From an uncultured Prevotella sp. (GTDB lineage: Bacteria > Bacteroidota > Bacteroidia > Bacteroidales > Bacteroidaceae): a stretch of 7,617 nt of DNA. A program made the translations under genes and the position numbers. Below, piece after piece: positions 1 to 6,255 of this stretch (position 1 is the first letter of the stretch; each line of letters opens with the position of its first letter). The DNA lies in the NCBI GenBank assembly GCA_937877685.1, contig CALFGU010000101.1, positions 1 through 7,617 on the forward strand. The letters run 5' to 3'. A model generated the notes under the pieces. It did not search any database, was not told the origin of the DNA, and saw nothing but the letters and a program-made list of their open reading frames with translations.

Positions 1-402
1 GGATATTTCTGTTTAATCCCTGTAATCTGTTGACAAAAAAATACGCGCAGATACTCGTGATACGTGGAGATATAATAATCAACTGATGAAACAGATTCAA
101 CAGATTTCCCTGCGGAGCGTTTACAGGCCTCCACGTATCGCGAGTATCACAAGGATATTTCTGTTTAATCCCTGTAATCAGTTGACAAAAAAATACGCGC
201 AGATACGTGACACGTAGAGTTATAATAATCAACTGATTAAACAGATTCAACAGATTTCCCTGCGGAGCGTTTACAGGTCTCCACGTATCGCGAGTATCAC
301 AAGGATATTTCTGTTTAATCCCTGTAATCTGTTGACAAAAAAATACGCGCAGATACTTGTGATACGAGGAAACAAACAGTTTAATCCCTGTAATCACGTT
401 GA
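1..402. repeat. Tandem ~150-bp non-coding repeat, 2.5 copies
   Basis: Two nearly identical units (1-152 and 153-302) are followed by a partial third (303 to about 369) and a short fragment of the unit start (about 377-402). Each begins GGATATTTCTGTTTAATCCC and ends GAGTATCACAA. Unit 1 contains a long inverted repeat: 50-69 pairs with 129-148 with a single wobble-type mismatch. A second, inner dyad pairs AATCTGTTGA near the unit start with TCAACAGATT about 65 bases later. Unit 2 has a 2-bp loss and substitutions in the left arm, which weaken the outer stem. No open reading frame of note covers the block. It looks like an interspersed intergenic repeat that has been tandemly amplified and probably continues beyond the left window edge. 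No function can be assigned. Confidence 0.9.
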
Positions 403-411
403 TAAATAAAA

Positions 412-474
412 GTCAACAGACTATAGACTATAGACAACAGACTACCATCCGGATGGGACCGTTGACCGTTGACC
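412..474. repeat. Heptamer-periodic repeat, nine 7-bp units
   Basis: The stretch reads in exact 7-bp steps: GTCAACA, GACTATA, GACTATA, GACAACA, GACTACC, ATCCGGA, TGGGACC, GTTGACC, GTTGACC. Two units are perfect tandem pairs (419-432 and 461-474). The outer words GTCAAC and GTTGAC are reverse complements, and the middle holds a perfect 12-bp palindrome, CCATCCGGATGG (445-456). It is non-coding and lies about 120 bp upstream of the promoter of the large gene. Short-heptamer repeats are known from other bacterial groups; a role here is unknown. Confidence 0.75.
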
Positions 475-553
475 TCAATAAACCTTGTATCATTCTGTAA
501 AAATCAGTAGAGCGAGAAATAACCTTAATTTTTGTAAACTCCACCTCGCATTA

Positions 554-562
554 CCCCCCCCC
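554..562. repeat. Homopolymeric C9 tract upstream of promoter
   Basis: Nine consecutive C residues lie in an otherwise A/T-rich intergenic stretch, 35 bp before the -33 element of the promoter at 598-630. Homopolymer C/G runs of this length are prone to slipped-strand length change. Whether this one varies, or affects transcription, cannot be seen from one sequence. Confidence 0.8.
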
Positions 563-597
563 TAAATATTAAAAATCAGCACTTTAACACATTTTTA

Positions 598-630
598 TTT
601 GGTAACATATTATATAAAAGAGTAATTTTG
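598..630 (+). promoter_or_regulatory. Bacteroidetes-type promoter of the large secreted-protein gene
   Basis: TTTG at 598-601 (-33 element) and TAATTTTG at 623-630 (-7 element, consensus TAnnTTTG) are separated by 21 bp, matching the primary sigma factor promoter of Bacteroidetes. Transcription should start near 636-638. This leaves an untranslated leader of about 170 nt before the favoured start codon at 807. Confidence 0.8.
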
Positions 631-670
631 CACCCGATTTCGGAGGGCGTATGCCTTGGGACCCTGAGGA

Positions 671-713
671 AGGACTTTCTTTCTTGACAGAAGGACAAAA
701 GAACAAAAGTCCT
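671..713 (+). promoter_or_regulatory. Leader hairpin with repeat-family motif
   Basis: AGGACTTT (671-678) pairs perfectly with AAAGTCCT (706-713); the stem can continue past a 2-nt internal mismatch with TTC (681-683) and GAA (701-703). The 3' arm includes GGACAAAAGAACAAAAG (693-709), which matches the reverse complement of 6215-6231 in the downstream hairpin array at 16 of 17 positions. The hairpin lies in the transcribed leader of the large gene. It could affect mRNA stability or be a lone relic of the repeat family; no known riboswitch class is recognised. Confidence 0.5.
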
Positions 714-729
714 ACACGAGGAATAAATA

Positions 730-760
730 CTCCCACTCCCCTTTCACCCTCCCTCCGCCC
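730..760 (-). promoter_or_regulatory. Potential G-quadruplex (minus strand) in leader
   Basis: The plus strand is almost pure pyrimidine (28 of 31), so the minus strand carries five runs of three or four G separated by loops of 4, 1, 5 and 3 bases. This fits the canonical pattern of four G3+ runs with loops of 1-7. It lies on the template strand of the large gene, between the leader hairpin and the start codon. Folding and effect are untested inference; the motif itself is directly visible. Confidence 0.5.
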
Positions 761-806
761 ATCACGAACAAAATTAACAATTAATCAATATAAATTTAGT
801 GTACTT

Positions 807-3800
807 ATGAAGAACAAAATTACACTTCTCTTTGCTGCGCTGATGATGACCTTAGGGGTGAGTGCGCAGACAACGTATGAGTATTTTGAGTTCCCAGAAG
901 AAGTTTCTGAAAAGGTGGAAATTACTTCTGCTGATGAATTTGAAAACTTAAATGGCGAGTGGATTGTCATTCAGCACAATCACGATGTAACAGATCTTAG
1001 CCACCAGGGGCACTACTTTATCATTAACAGTGCTATTCCTACTGGTCAAAGTTACCATACTACTGCAATGAATGAAAGATGCAGTGGTTTGGCGATGTTC
1101 CAACTCGAGAAAGTTACTGACAGCAATGGAAATACTGGTTATCAGTTGAAGACAATTCATAGTCGTACTGAAGGTAAAACATGCTACCTCGGTCAATTTG
1201 GGAATCCCAATTTTAATACCACCGACACACAGTATAGTGATCCCGCTATCGTAAACTTTAATGATGCAGGAGAAGGTTTTATGATTTCTTCATTCTGTTC
1301 AAAGGGTGAATACTGCATGTATGTAGAACAGGATGCTGAAGGTGTTCCTCAAATGACAACGAAATCTGTGAATGAAAGAGGAACTGATTTTGTTGAGCAT
1401 ACGGTCTTTAAAGTTTATAAGGTAACTGCTACACATGGCACAACTAAGAAAGTTGAGAATGCACGTGTGGTTCTTACAGGTCAAGGCGGTAATACCATTG
1501 TAGGCACACACACTGGTTGGAGTGACTTCTATGAGTTCGTTACAAATGGCGATGCTTATGGTTGTACATTAAGCAATGTCCACTACGACGAAGGTTCCAA
1601 TACTATCACTGGTAATATTGATTTCCCCTTTGCAGTAACGGGTGACTATGTGCAAGTACCTGTATATCTCCATGCTAACGCAAGTACCAACAAGCGTTTG
1701 TCTATTGTAGAAGGTAAATTAACTGTGGTTGACAACGAAGAAGGGGATGAGAATCCGAATAGTCAGTGGTATATTAAACCTAGAATTGAAGGTCTTAAGA
1801 TTACCTATGCGCTTCAGAATGTTGGCACGAAGCAATATATTTATTACACGTCTTCGTCTACTGCGATTAGTTTGAACGAAAATCCTGCGTATTTTGATCT
1901 TAGCACAAATACAAATAAAGACGCTTTCAGATTTTCATTCACTTATGAAGCAAATAATTATAAATATATCTACTGTTTGTATAATGCTGCATGGGGATTT
2001 ACCAGCGGGCAGATGTCAAACAATTACACGGGATACAACTTTATTGTAAAATCTGTATCTTCTGAAAATACAGACTTCGGTATTCAGCAAAGATATCCCT
2101 TGGGTACAGCATTCTGGAATGCCGGAATTGTTGCAGTAGAGAACCAACCTACAGCTATTCGCGCAATGGTGAGCGACTTGTCACATGAGTTTTATGAAAG
2201 CCAGCATGAAGTGTATAGCGCAGAAACTGCAATTACAGTAAAATCACGCAGTGATGTAGTTGTGACATTCAACTTCACGAACGGTACTCACTTGTTGAAT
2301 ATCTATGGTATAGATATTGTAAGCGAAGATGGCACAGTGGTACTATTTGACTATCACTTAGGCAAGGCTGGTGCTTCAAACAAGACAAGCAAGAATGTTT
2401 ACACGTTGAAAAATGTACCTATAGGAGACTGGAAACTTCGCTACTTCGTATGTAACACTCCTGAATTAACTGGAGCAGAAGGTCACTTCTTGGGTAATAA
2501 TGCAGGTTACATTCAGGTGGATGGAGCAAGCTTGAGATTGAAGATTTCTGACGCTCCTGCAGCAGACTGGGCACAAAACACAACTTGGTATTATATGTTG
2601 TCGAAGGACGCTAACGGTACTGTGTGTGCAGAACCTGCTTACACCGACTGGCGCAATAACTTGAAGGTGAATAACGCAACTGCTTCTAAGAGCGCTGCAG
2701 GATTGTGGGCAATTGTTGGTAATGACACTTATGGTTATAAGTTCTACAACCGCGCTTGGGGCACTGATTACGCTTTGAAGACAACTAGTGCTAATGGCGG
2801 AGCGCGTTCGTTCATGACTACTGCTAATGATGCTTCGCTTTATGATATTGTTCGTCATGAAGATGGTGCTATCTATGTAAAGGTACGCGGTGATGTTGCA
2901 AACAACTACCTCAATAATAACAATGGTTACTTAGGTACTTGGACAGATGGTTCATCTTTGGGTGATACAGGTTCACGTATTTATCTCAATGAGGTGTTGA
3001 ATACTGCTGAGTATGACGCAGGAGTAGAACCTATCGTAGCTACGCTCAAGAAAGAGTGGGCACCTTGGACGGGCAACAATGCTAATCCTTACATTAACAC
3101 TGCCTACAACAACAACTCAACCTTTGCTTCATGGGTATTAGGACGTCAGCAACTTGCGGAACTCTTGAATGGCAAGGTGTTTAAGTTTGTTTCTAAGTGT
3201 GATGAAAATGATAGAGGCGGTCGCTACAATAAGGTATTGAGCATTAATAGCGAAAAGATTGCTGGTACTGAAAACACTGAAACTGTGAATGATTTTGTAC
3301 TCTTGCTTCACAATGGCAACGGCGCTATGAAGTTATATCACATGGGCACAGGCAGATATTTTGGCGAACCTAACGATGCTGGAACTGTCACAGAAGAAGC
3401 TTCGGCTGCACCTTATACATTCAAAGCAAAGGATGACGAAACTGGCGTTGTAGTCTTCATGAAAGACGATCAGATGATGCACTTACAAAACTCTGACGCG
3501 TCATTTGTAATCAAGAACCACAATGATATTAACGACGCAGCTTCACGTTGGAATGTTTACTATGATGAAGAGGCACAAGAGTTGGCAGACCTCTTAAAGG
3601 AGGCAAAGGCAAAATATGCCACAACTCAGGAAGATGCTTACCAAGCAAACGTTGGCGTTCCAGGTTATGCAAATGCTGAAAGCACAACTGCGTTGAACGG
3701 AACTATCTCTGGCGGTCTCTCAGGTAAGACTATCGAAGATGCAAAAACTGCACTTACAGAAGCAATGGAAGGTGTAACTGCGGCTGAAAAGGCTGTGTTC

Positions 3801-5237
3801 TTCCCCACGGATTGCTACTTCACGATTACGAACGAACGTGGTTCTGTGATTTTTGATACAGAAAATACTTCTGAGAATCGCAATGACGATTATCTTTGGT
3901 ACACAACTCCTGTAGATCCTTCTAATAAAGACCACCTTTGGGGATTCTATTATGATGAAGCAACTGAAGAATATTACCTCTACAACGTAGGTAAGGTATT
4001 GTTTGCAAATTCAAAGGGTAAGGGTTCATATGGTGATACTTGGATTTTCTCAAGTGCACCTGTTGCAATCTCTATGGAGGCTATGGATACAACACCTTTC
4101 TTCCACATTAAGGGAGATAACAAGACAATGTCAATTTCTACTGGTTATACTGGTCCTGTTATTACCCACTATGAAAATGGTGACATAGGTATTCCTATGC
4201 AGTTCAACAAGAGTTCTGTATCATTTGAAGAATCTCTTCTTGAGCAACTTGACGCATTGAGCGCTATGCAACTCAAGCCTGGTTTCTATACATTGAACTG
4301 TGGAGAAGACTATTATCTCAATGATAAAGTAGTTGAGGGTGATAACATGCGTTCACTGACCGCTTTAACATCAGACAAAATTCAAAACATCTTCTACCTC
4401 ACTGAAGACCAAGAATTGGTAGGTTACGCCAGCGGTTATGGATTCTCATTTGCAAACTGCAATACGGGTAAACCCGAAGAAGGTTATAACACCTTCACAT
4501 TCTCTAAGGCTGAAGATGGTAAGTACCTTGTAAAGGCTGAAGATGGTAAGAGTGTGTTAGGTTGGGCAGACAGATACCTCACTGCACAGGGTGGTAAATT
4601 AGTTATAAATGACGGAGTAAAGAAGAATGCTACTGCTTGGGAAATTGAAGCAGTAACTGAACTTCCTGTGACATTGAACTATGCAGGCCAAAATTTGGGT
4701 GCTTATGGCACACTATGGTCTCCTGTTGCATTGAATATTCCTGATGGCATCCAGGCGTTCTATGGCAGTGTAAGTGATGATAACGCACTCGTATTAACAA
4801 AAGTTGAAGGTGACGTGATTCCTGCAGAAGCTGGTGTGGTTCTTTGGGATGCAAGTGCAACAACTACTTATGTTAAGAATTTGGAAATCAATGCTAGTGC
4901 TACAGATGAAGCTCCTGAAACAAACAAATTTGAAGGTTGGGTGTTTACACGAGTAAACGAAACTAAGGGTTATTACTACTCATTGGGTAAGATGGACGAA
5001 CACATGGCATTCTACAAGTACCATGGCGCAAATCTTTCAGGTTTCCGTGCTCGTATCGCAAGACAGAATGCACAAGGTATCCAGAGTTTGTCTTTCCGCT
5101 TTGCTAACCCCACAAGCATTGAAGAAGTTATTTCTGGTTTCCAAAACAATGCGGTTTATGACCTTAACGGACGTCGTGTAACAACTCCTGAAAAGGGTAT
5201 TTACATCGTAAATGGCAAGAAGGTCATCATTAAGTAA
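807..5237 (+). CDS. Large secreted multi-domain protein with T9SS-type C-terminal sorting signal
   Basis: This 1476-residue protein has no recognisable catalytic domain. I chose the start at 807 because it opens with a typical signal peptide (MKNKITLLFAALMMTLGVSA, then Q). The in-frame ATG at 651 would bury that signal behind 52 low-complexity residues, although a GGAGGG lies just before it. In order, seen by eye: beta-rich modules at about 25-210, 211-315 and 319-470; a beta-sandwich-like segment at 483-572 (VTFNF..., YHLGKAG, WKLRYFV); further modules rich in W, Y and G at 587-730 and 747-917; a helical FIVAR-like stretch at 919-995; two more modules at 998-1140 and 1143-1282; a conserved-looking beta domain at 1287-1430 (GTLWSPVALNIPDG); and a short C-terminal tail from about 1431 ending GIYIVNGKKVIIK. 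Such tails are known type IX secretion signals in Bacteroidales. Surface binding, perhaps of glycans, is inference. It shares a transcript with the small gene at 5251. Confidence 0.93.
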   Translation: MKNKITLLFAALMMTLGVSAQTTYEYFEFPEEVSEKVEITSADEFENLNGEWIVIQHNHDVTDLSHQGHYFIINSAIPTGQSYHTTAMNERCSGLAMFQLEKVTDSNGNTGYQLKTIHSRTEGKTCYLGQFGNPNFNTTDTQYSDPAIVNFNDAGEGFMISSFCSKGEYCMYVEQDAEGVPQMTTKSVNERGTDFVEHTVFKVYKVTATHGTTKKVENARVVLTGQGGNTIVGTHTGWSDFYEFVTNGDAYGCTLSNVHYDEGSNTITGNIDFPFAVTGDYVQVPVYLHANASTNKRLSIVEGKLTVVDNEEGDENPNSQWYIKPRIEGLKITYALQNVGTKQYIYYTSSSTAISLNENPAYFDLSTNTNKDAFRFSFTYEANNYKYIYCLYNAAWGFTSGQMSNNYTGYNFIVKSVSSENTDFGIQQRYPLGTAFWNAGIVAVENQPTAIRAMVSDLSHEFYESQHEVYSAETAITVKSRSDVVVTFNFTNGTHLLNIYGIDIVSEDGTVVLFDYHLGKAGASNKTSKNVYTLKNVPIGDWKLRYFVCNTPELTGAEGHFLGNNAGYIQVDGASLRLKISDAPAADWAQNTTWYYMLSKDANGTVCAEPAYTDWRNNLKVNNATASKSAAGLWAIVGNDTYGYKFYNRAWGTDYALKTTSANGGARSFMTTANDASLYDIVRHEDGAIYVKVRGDVANNYLNNNNGYLGTWTDGSSLGDTGSRIYLNEVLNTAEYDAGVEPIVATLKKEWAPWTGNNANPYINTAYNNNSTFASWVLGRQQLAELLNGKVFKFVSKCDENDRGGRYNKVLSINSEKIAGTENTETVNDFVLLLHNGNGAMKLYHMGTGRYFGEPNDAGTVTEEASAAPYTFKAKDDETGVVVFMKDDQMMHLQNSDASFVIKNHNDINDAASRWNVYYDEEAQELADLLKEAKAKYATTQEDAYQANVGVPGYANAESTTALNGTISGGLSGKTIEDAKTALTEAMEGVTAAEKAVFFPTDCYFTITNERGSVIFDTENTSENRNDDYLWYTTPVDPSNKDHLWGFYYDEATEEYYLYNVGKVLFANSKGKGSYGDTWIFSSAPVAISMEAMDTTPFFHIKGDNKTMSISTGYTGPVITHYENGDIGIPMQFNKSSVSFEESLLEQLDALSAMQLKPGFYTLNCGEDYYLNDKVVEGDNMRSLTALTSDKIQNIFYLTEDQELVGYASGYGFSFANCNTGKPEEGYNTFTFSKAEDGKYLVKAEDGKSVLGWADRYLTAQGGKLVINDGVKKNATAWEIEAVTELPVTLNYAGQNLGAYGTLWSPVALNIPDGIQAFYGSVSDDNALVLTKVEGDVIPAEAGVVLWDASATTTYVKNLEINASATDEAPETNKFEGWVFTRVNETKGYYYSLGKMDEHMAFYKYHGANLSGFRARIARQNAQGIQSLSFRFANPTSIEEVISGFQNNAVYDLNGRRVTTPEKGIYIVNGKKVIIK

Positions 5238-5250
5238 TTCTAACACAATT

Positions 5251-5433
5251 ATGACTATGATTAAAAAAGATTATATTGCTCCTGCTATCATGGTAATTGA
5301 AATGCAGGCTGAAAATATGCTTGCGCTCTCTTTTAAAGAACGCGAATATGAAGGTCCTGAAATGAGCAACAAGCGTGAACCCGCAGTAAGCACTTGGAGT
5401 TCTACAAACTGGAACACTGAAGAAGAATTTTAG
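5251..5433 (+). CDS. Small Bacteroidales protein, 60 aa, unknown function
   Basis: The start at 5251 (MTMIKKDYIAPAIMV) lies 13 nt after the stop of the large gene; the ATG at 5257 is equally plausible. No promoter lies between the genes, so they are probably co-transcribed. The N-terminus follows a pattern I recognise from many small Bacteroidales proteins: K-x-Y-x-x-P, then a hydrophobic stretch with E (IEMQAENMLALS). The remaining 34 residues are polar and charged, contain two W (TWSSTNW) and end in EEEF. It has no cysteine, no ordinary signal peptide and no transmembrane segment. Function is unknown; the constant head and variable polar tail could suit a leader-plus-core peptide precursor, but no modifying enzyme is nearby. 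Upstream in-frame extension to 5212 overlaps the large gene and is not favoured. A strong terminator follows 35 nt after the stop. Confidence 0.75.
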   Translation: MTMIKKDYIAPAIMVIEMQAENMLALSFKEREYEGPEMSNKREPAVSTWSSTNWNTEEEF

Positions 5434-5467
5434 TAATGACTGCGCTTGACGCAGGTAAGAAAATAGT

Positions 5468-5502
5468 AAAGGCGCGCTCCAAGACGTTTGGAGCGCGCCT
5501 TT
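5468..5502 (+). terminator. Intrinsic terminator of the two-gene unit
   Basis: A perfect 15-bp G/C-rich stem (5468-5482 with 5488-5502) encloses a 5-nt loop, GACGT. Its 3' arm ends in TTT and is followed by TGTTGACTTTAG, a weak U tract. It lies 35 nt after the small gene and before the next promoter. Confidence 0.85.
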
Positions 5503-5503
5503 T

Positions 5504-5538
5504 GTTGACTTTAGTTTTGAGGGCAGTTTAAAGTCAAC
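5504..5538. promoter_or_regulatory. Inverted repeat between terminator and next promoter
   Basis: GTTGACTTTA (5504-5513) and TAAAGTCAAC (5529-5538) form a perfect 10-bp dyad with a 15-nt loop. It begins 1 nt after the terminator stem and ends 6 nt before the -33 TTTG of the promoter at 5545. It could be a second terminator hairpin or an operator for that promoter. The word GTTGAC/GTCAAC also bounds the heptamer array at 412-474. Confidence 0.5.
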
Positions 5539-5544
5539 TAAAAA

Positions 5545-5576
5545 TTTGCTCTTCTAAAAAATCTATATTATCTTTG
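5545..5576 (+). promoter_or_regulatory. Bacteroidetes-type promoter upstream of the hairpin array
   Basis: TTTG at 5545-5548 and TATCTTTG at 5569-5576 (TAnnTTTG) are separated by 20 bp, a full match to the Bacteroidetes consensus. Transcription should begin near 5583. No good gene starts within 600 nt, so the transcript would run through the repeat array towards the transporter gene at 6256. No better promoter for that gene is visible. Confidence 0.7.
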
Positions 5577-5725
5577 CCACGATAACCAAAGTATAAACCC
5601 ACATGGACGACTATTACGCGGAAAATTATTGCGATTGATAGGCGGGATGGTATTGCAAAAGGCTTTCCCCCGTCGTTACGATTTCTTTACTTTCTTAGGA
5701 GACACTTCGACAGAGGATTTTTCTC
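5577..5725 (+). other. Gene-free leader region after second promoter
   Basis: Only very short reading frames start here: an 11-codon ATG frame at 5603-5638 (MDDYYAENYCD), and a frame from ATG 5647 that runs into the repeats and stops at 5850. Neither resembles a known protein. The segment TTTCTCTCGACAGAAGAAC (from 5720) resembles the leader of the large gene near 680. It is probably untranslated leader or remnant sequence. Confidence 0.4.
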
Positions 5726-6236
5726 TCGACAGAAGAACAGAGTTTGTTCTTATGCCTAAAATTGTTTTGACAGAAGAACATAAGTACACAAGATGCTTAA
5801 CTTGTTCTTTGGTTCTTATGTCCAAAAAGCAATTTGACAGAAGAACATAAGTACATAAGATGCTTAACTTGTTCTTTGGTTCTTATGTCCAAAAAAGCAA
5901 TTTGACAGAAGAACATAAGTACACAAGGTTTTAGAATTTGTTCTTATGTCCAAAAAAGCAATTTGACAGAAGAGCATAAGCACACAAGGTTTTAGAATTT
6001 GTTCTTTGGTTCTTATGTCTAAAAAGCAATTTGACAGAAGAACATAAGCACACAAGATGCTTAACTTGTTCTTTTGTTCTTATGTCTAAAAAAGCAATTT
6101 GACAGAAGAACATAAGTACACAAGGTTTTAGAATTTATTCTTTTGTTCTTATGTCCAAAAAGCAATTTGACAGAAGAACATAAGTACATAAGTTATATAT
6201 AGGTCTATTCTGTTCTTTTGTTCTTATGTCCAAAAA
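5726..6236. repeat. Array of 61-68 bp hairpin-forming repeat units
   Basis: Units begin TTGACAGAAGAACATAAG at 5767, 5834, 5902, 5963 (one G change), 6031, 6099 and 6167, with a degenerate first copy at 5726. Spacings are 67, 68, 61, 68, 68 and 68 bp, not multiples of three, so the array is not coding. Each junction carries GTTCTTATGTC and, about 14 nt later, GACAGAAGAAC, which pair over 11 bp with one mismatch around an A-rich loop (for example 5812-5846). Between these constant blocks sit two interchangeable cores: type A (AAGATGCTTAACTTG) and type B (AAGGTTTTAGAATTTG), in the order A A B B A B, then a divergent last core (6184-6210). The reused cores argue against CRISPR. The last arm ends 20 nt before the transporter start codon. 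Confidence 0.9.
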
Positions 6237-6255
6237 AGTCTGCGATACCTAACAC

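Noticed and set aside
2466..2858. 130-codon minus-strand frame inside the large gene
   Set aside because: It is antisense to a clearly coding region, rich in S, C and I as expected for a shadow frame, and has no start context.
5603..5638. 11-codon frame MDDYYAENYCD as a leader peptide
   Set aside because: It is well placed about 20 nt after a promoter start, but so short a frame is expected by chance and no attenuator follows clearly.
5629..5850. Plus-strand 73-codon frame starting with TTG
   Set aside because: It runs from the leader into the repeat array, has a weak start and no protein-like features.
5864..6113. Overlapping minus-strand reading frames in the repeat array
   Set aside because: They read the repeat in different frames because most spacings between units are not multiples of three; the peptides are just translated repeats.
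5767..6190. TTGACA in each array unit as a sigma-70 -35 box
   Set aside because: Bacteroidetes promoters use TTTG and TAnnTTTG, and no suitable -10 element follows at the right distance.
6166..6196. Promoter just upstream of corA (TTTG, 19 bp, TAAGTTAT)
   Set aside because: The -7 element misses two consensus bases, and the TTTG is part of every array unit, so the match is weak.
5726..6236. CRISPR array (regular repeats of about 44 bp with cores of about 24 bp)
   Set aside because: The intervening cores are reused (two types only) rather than unique, the arms vary, and no cas gene is present.
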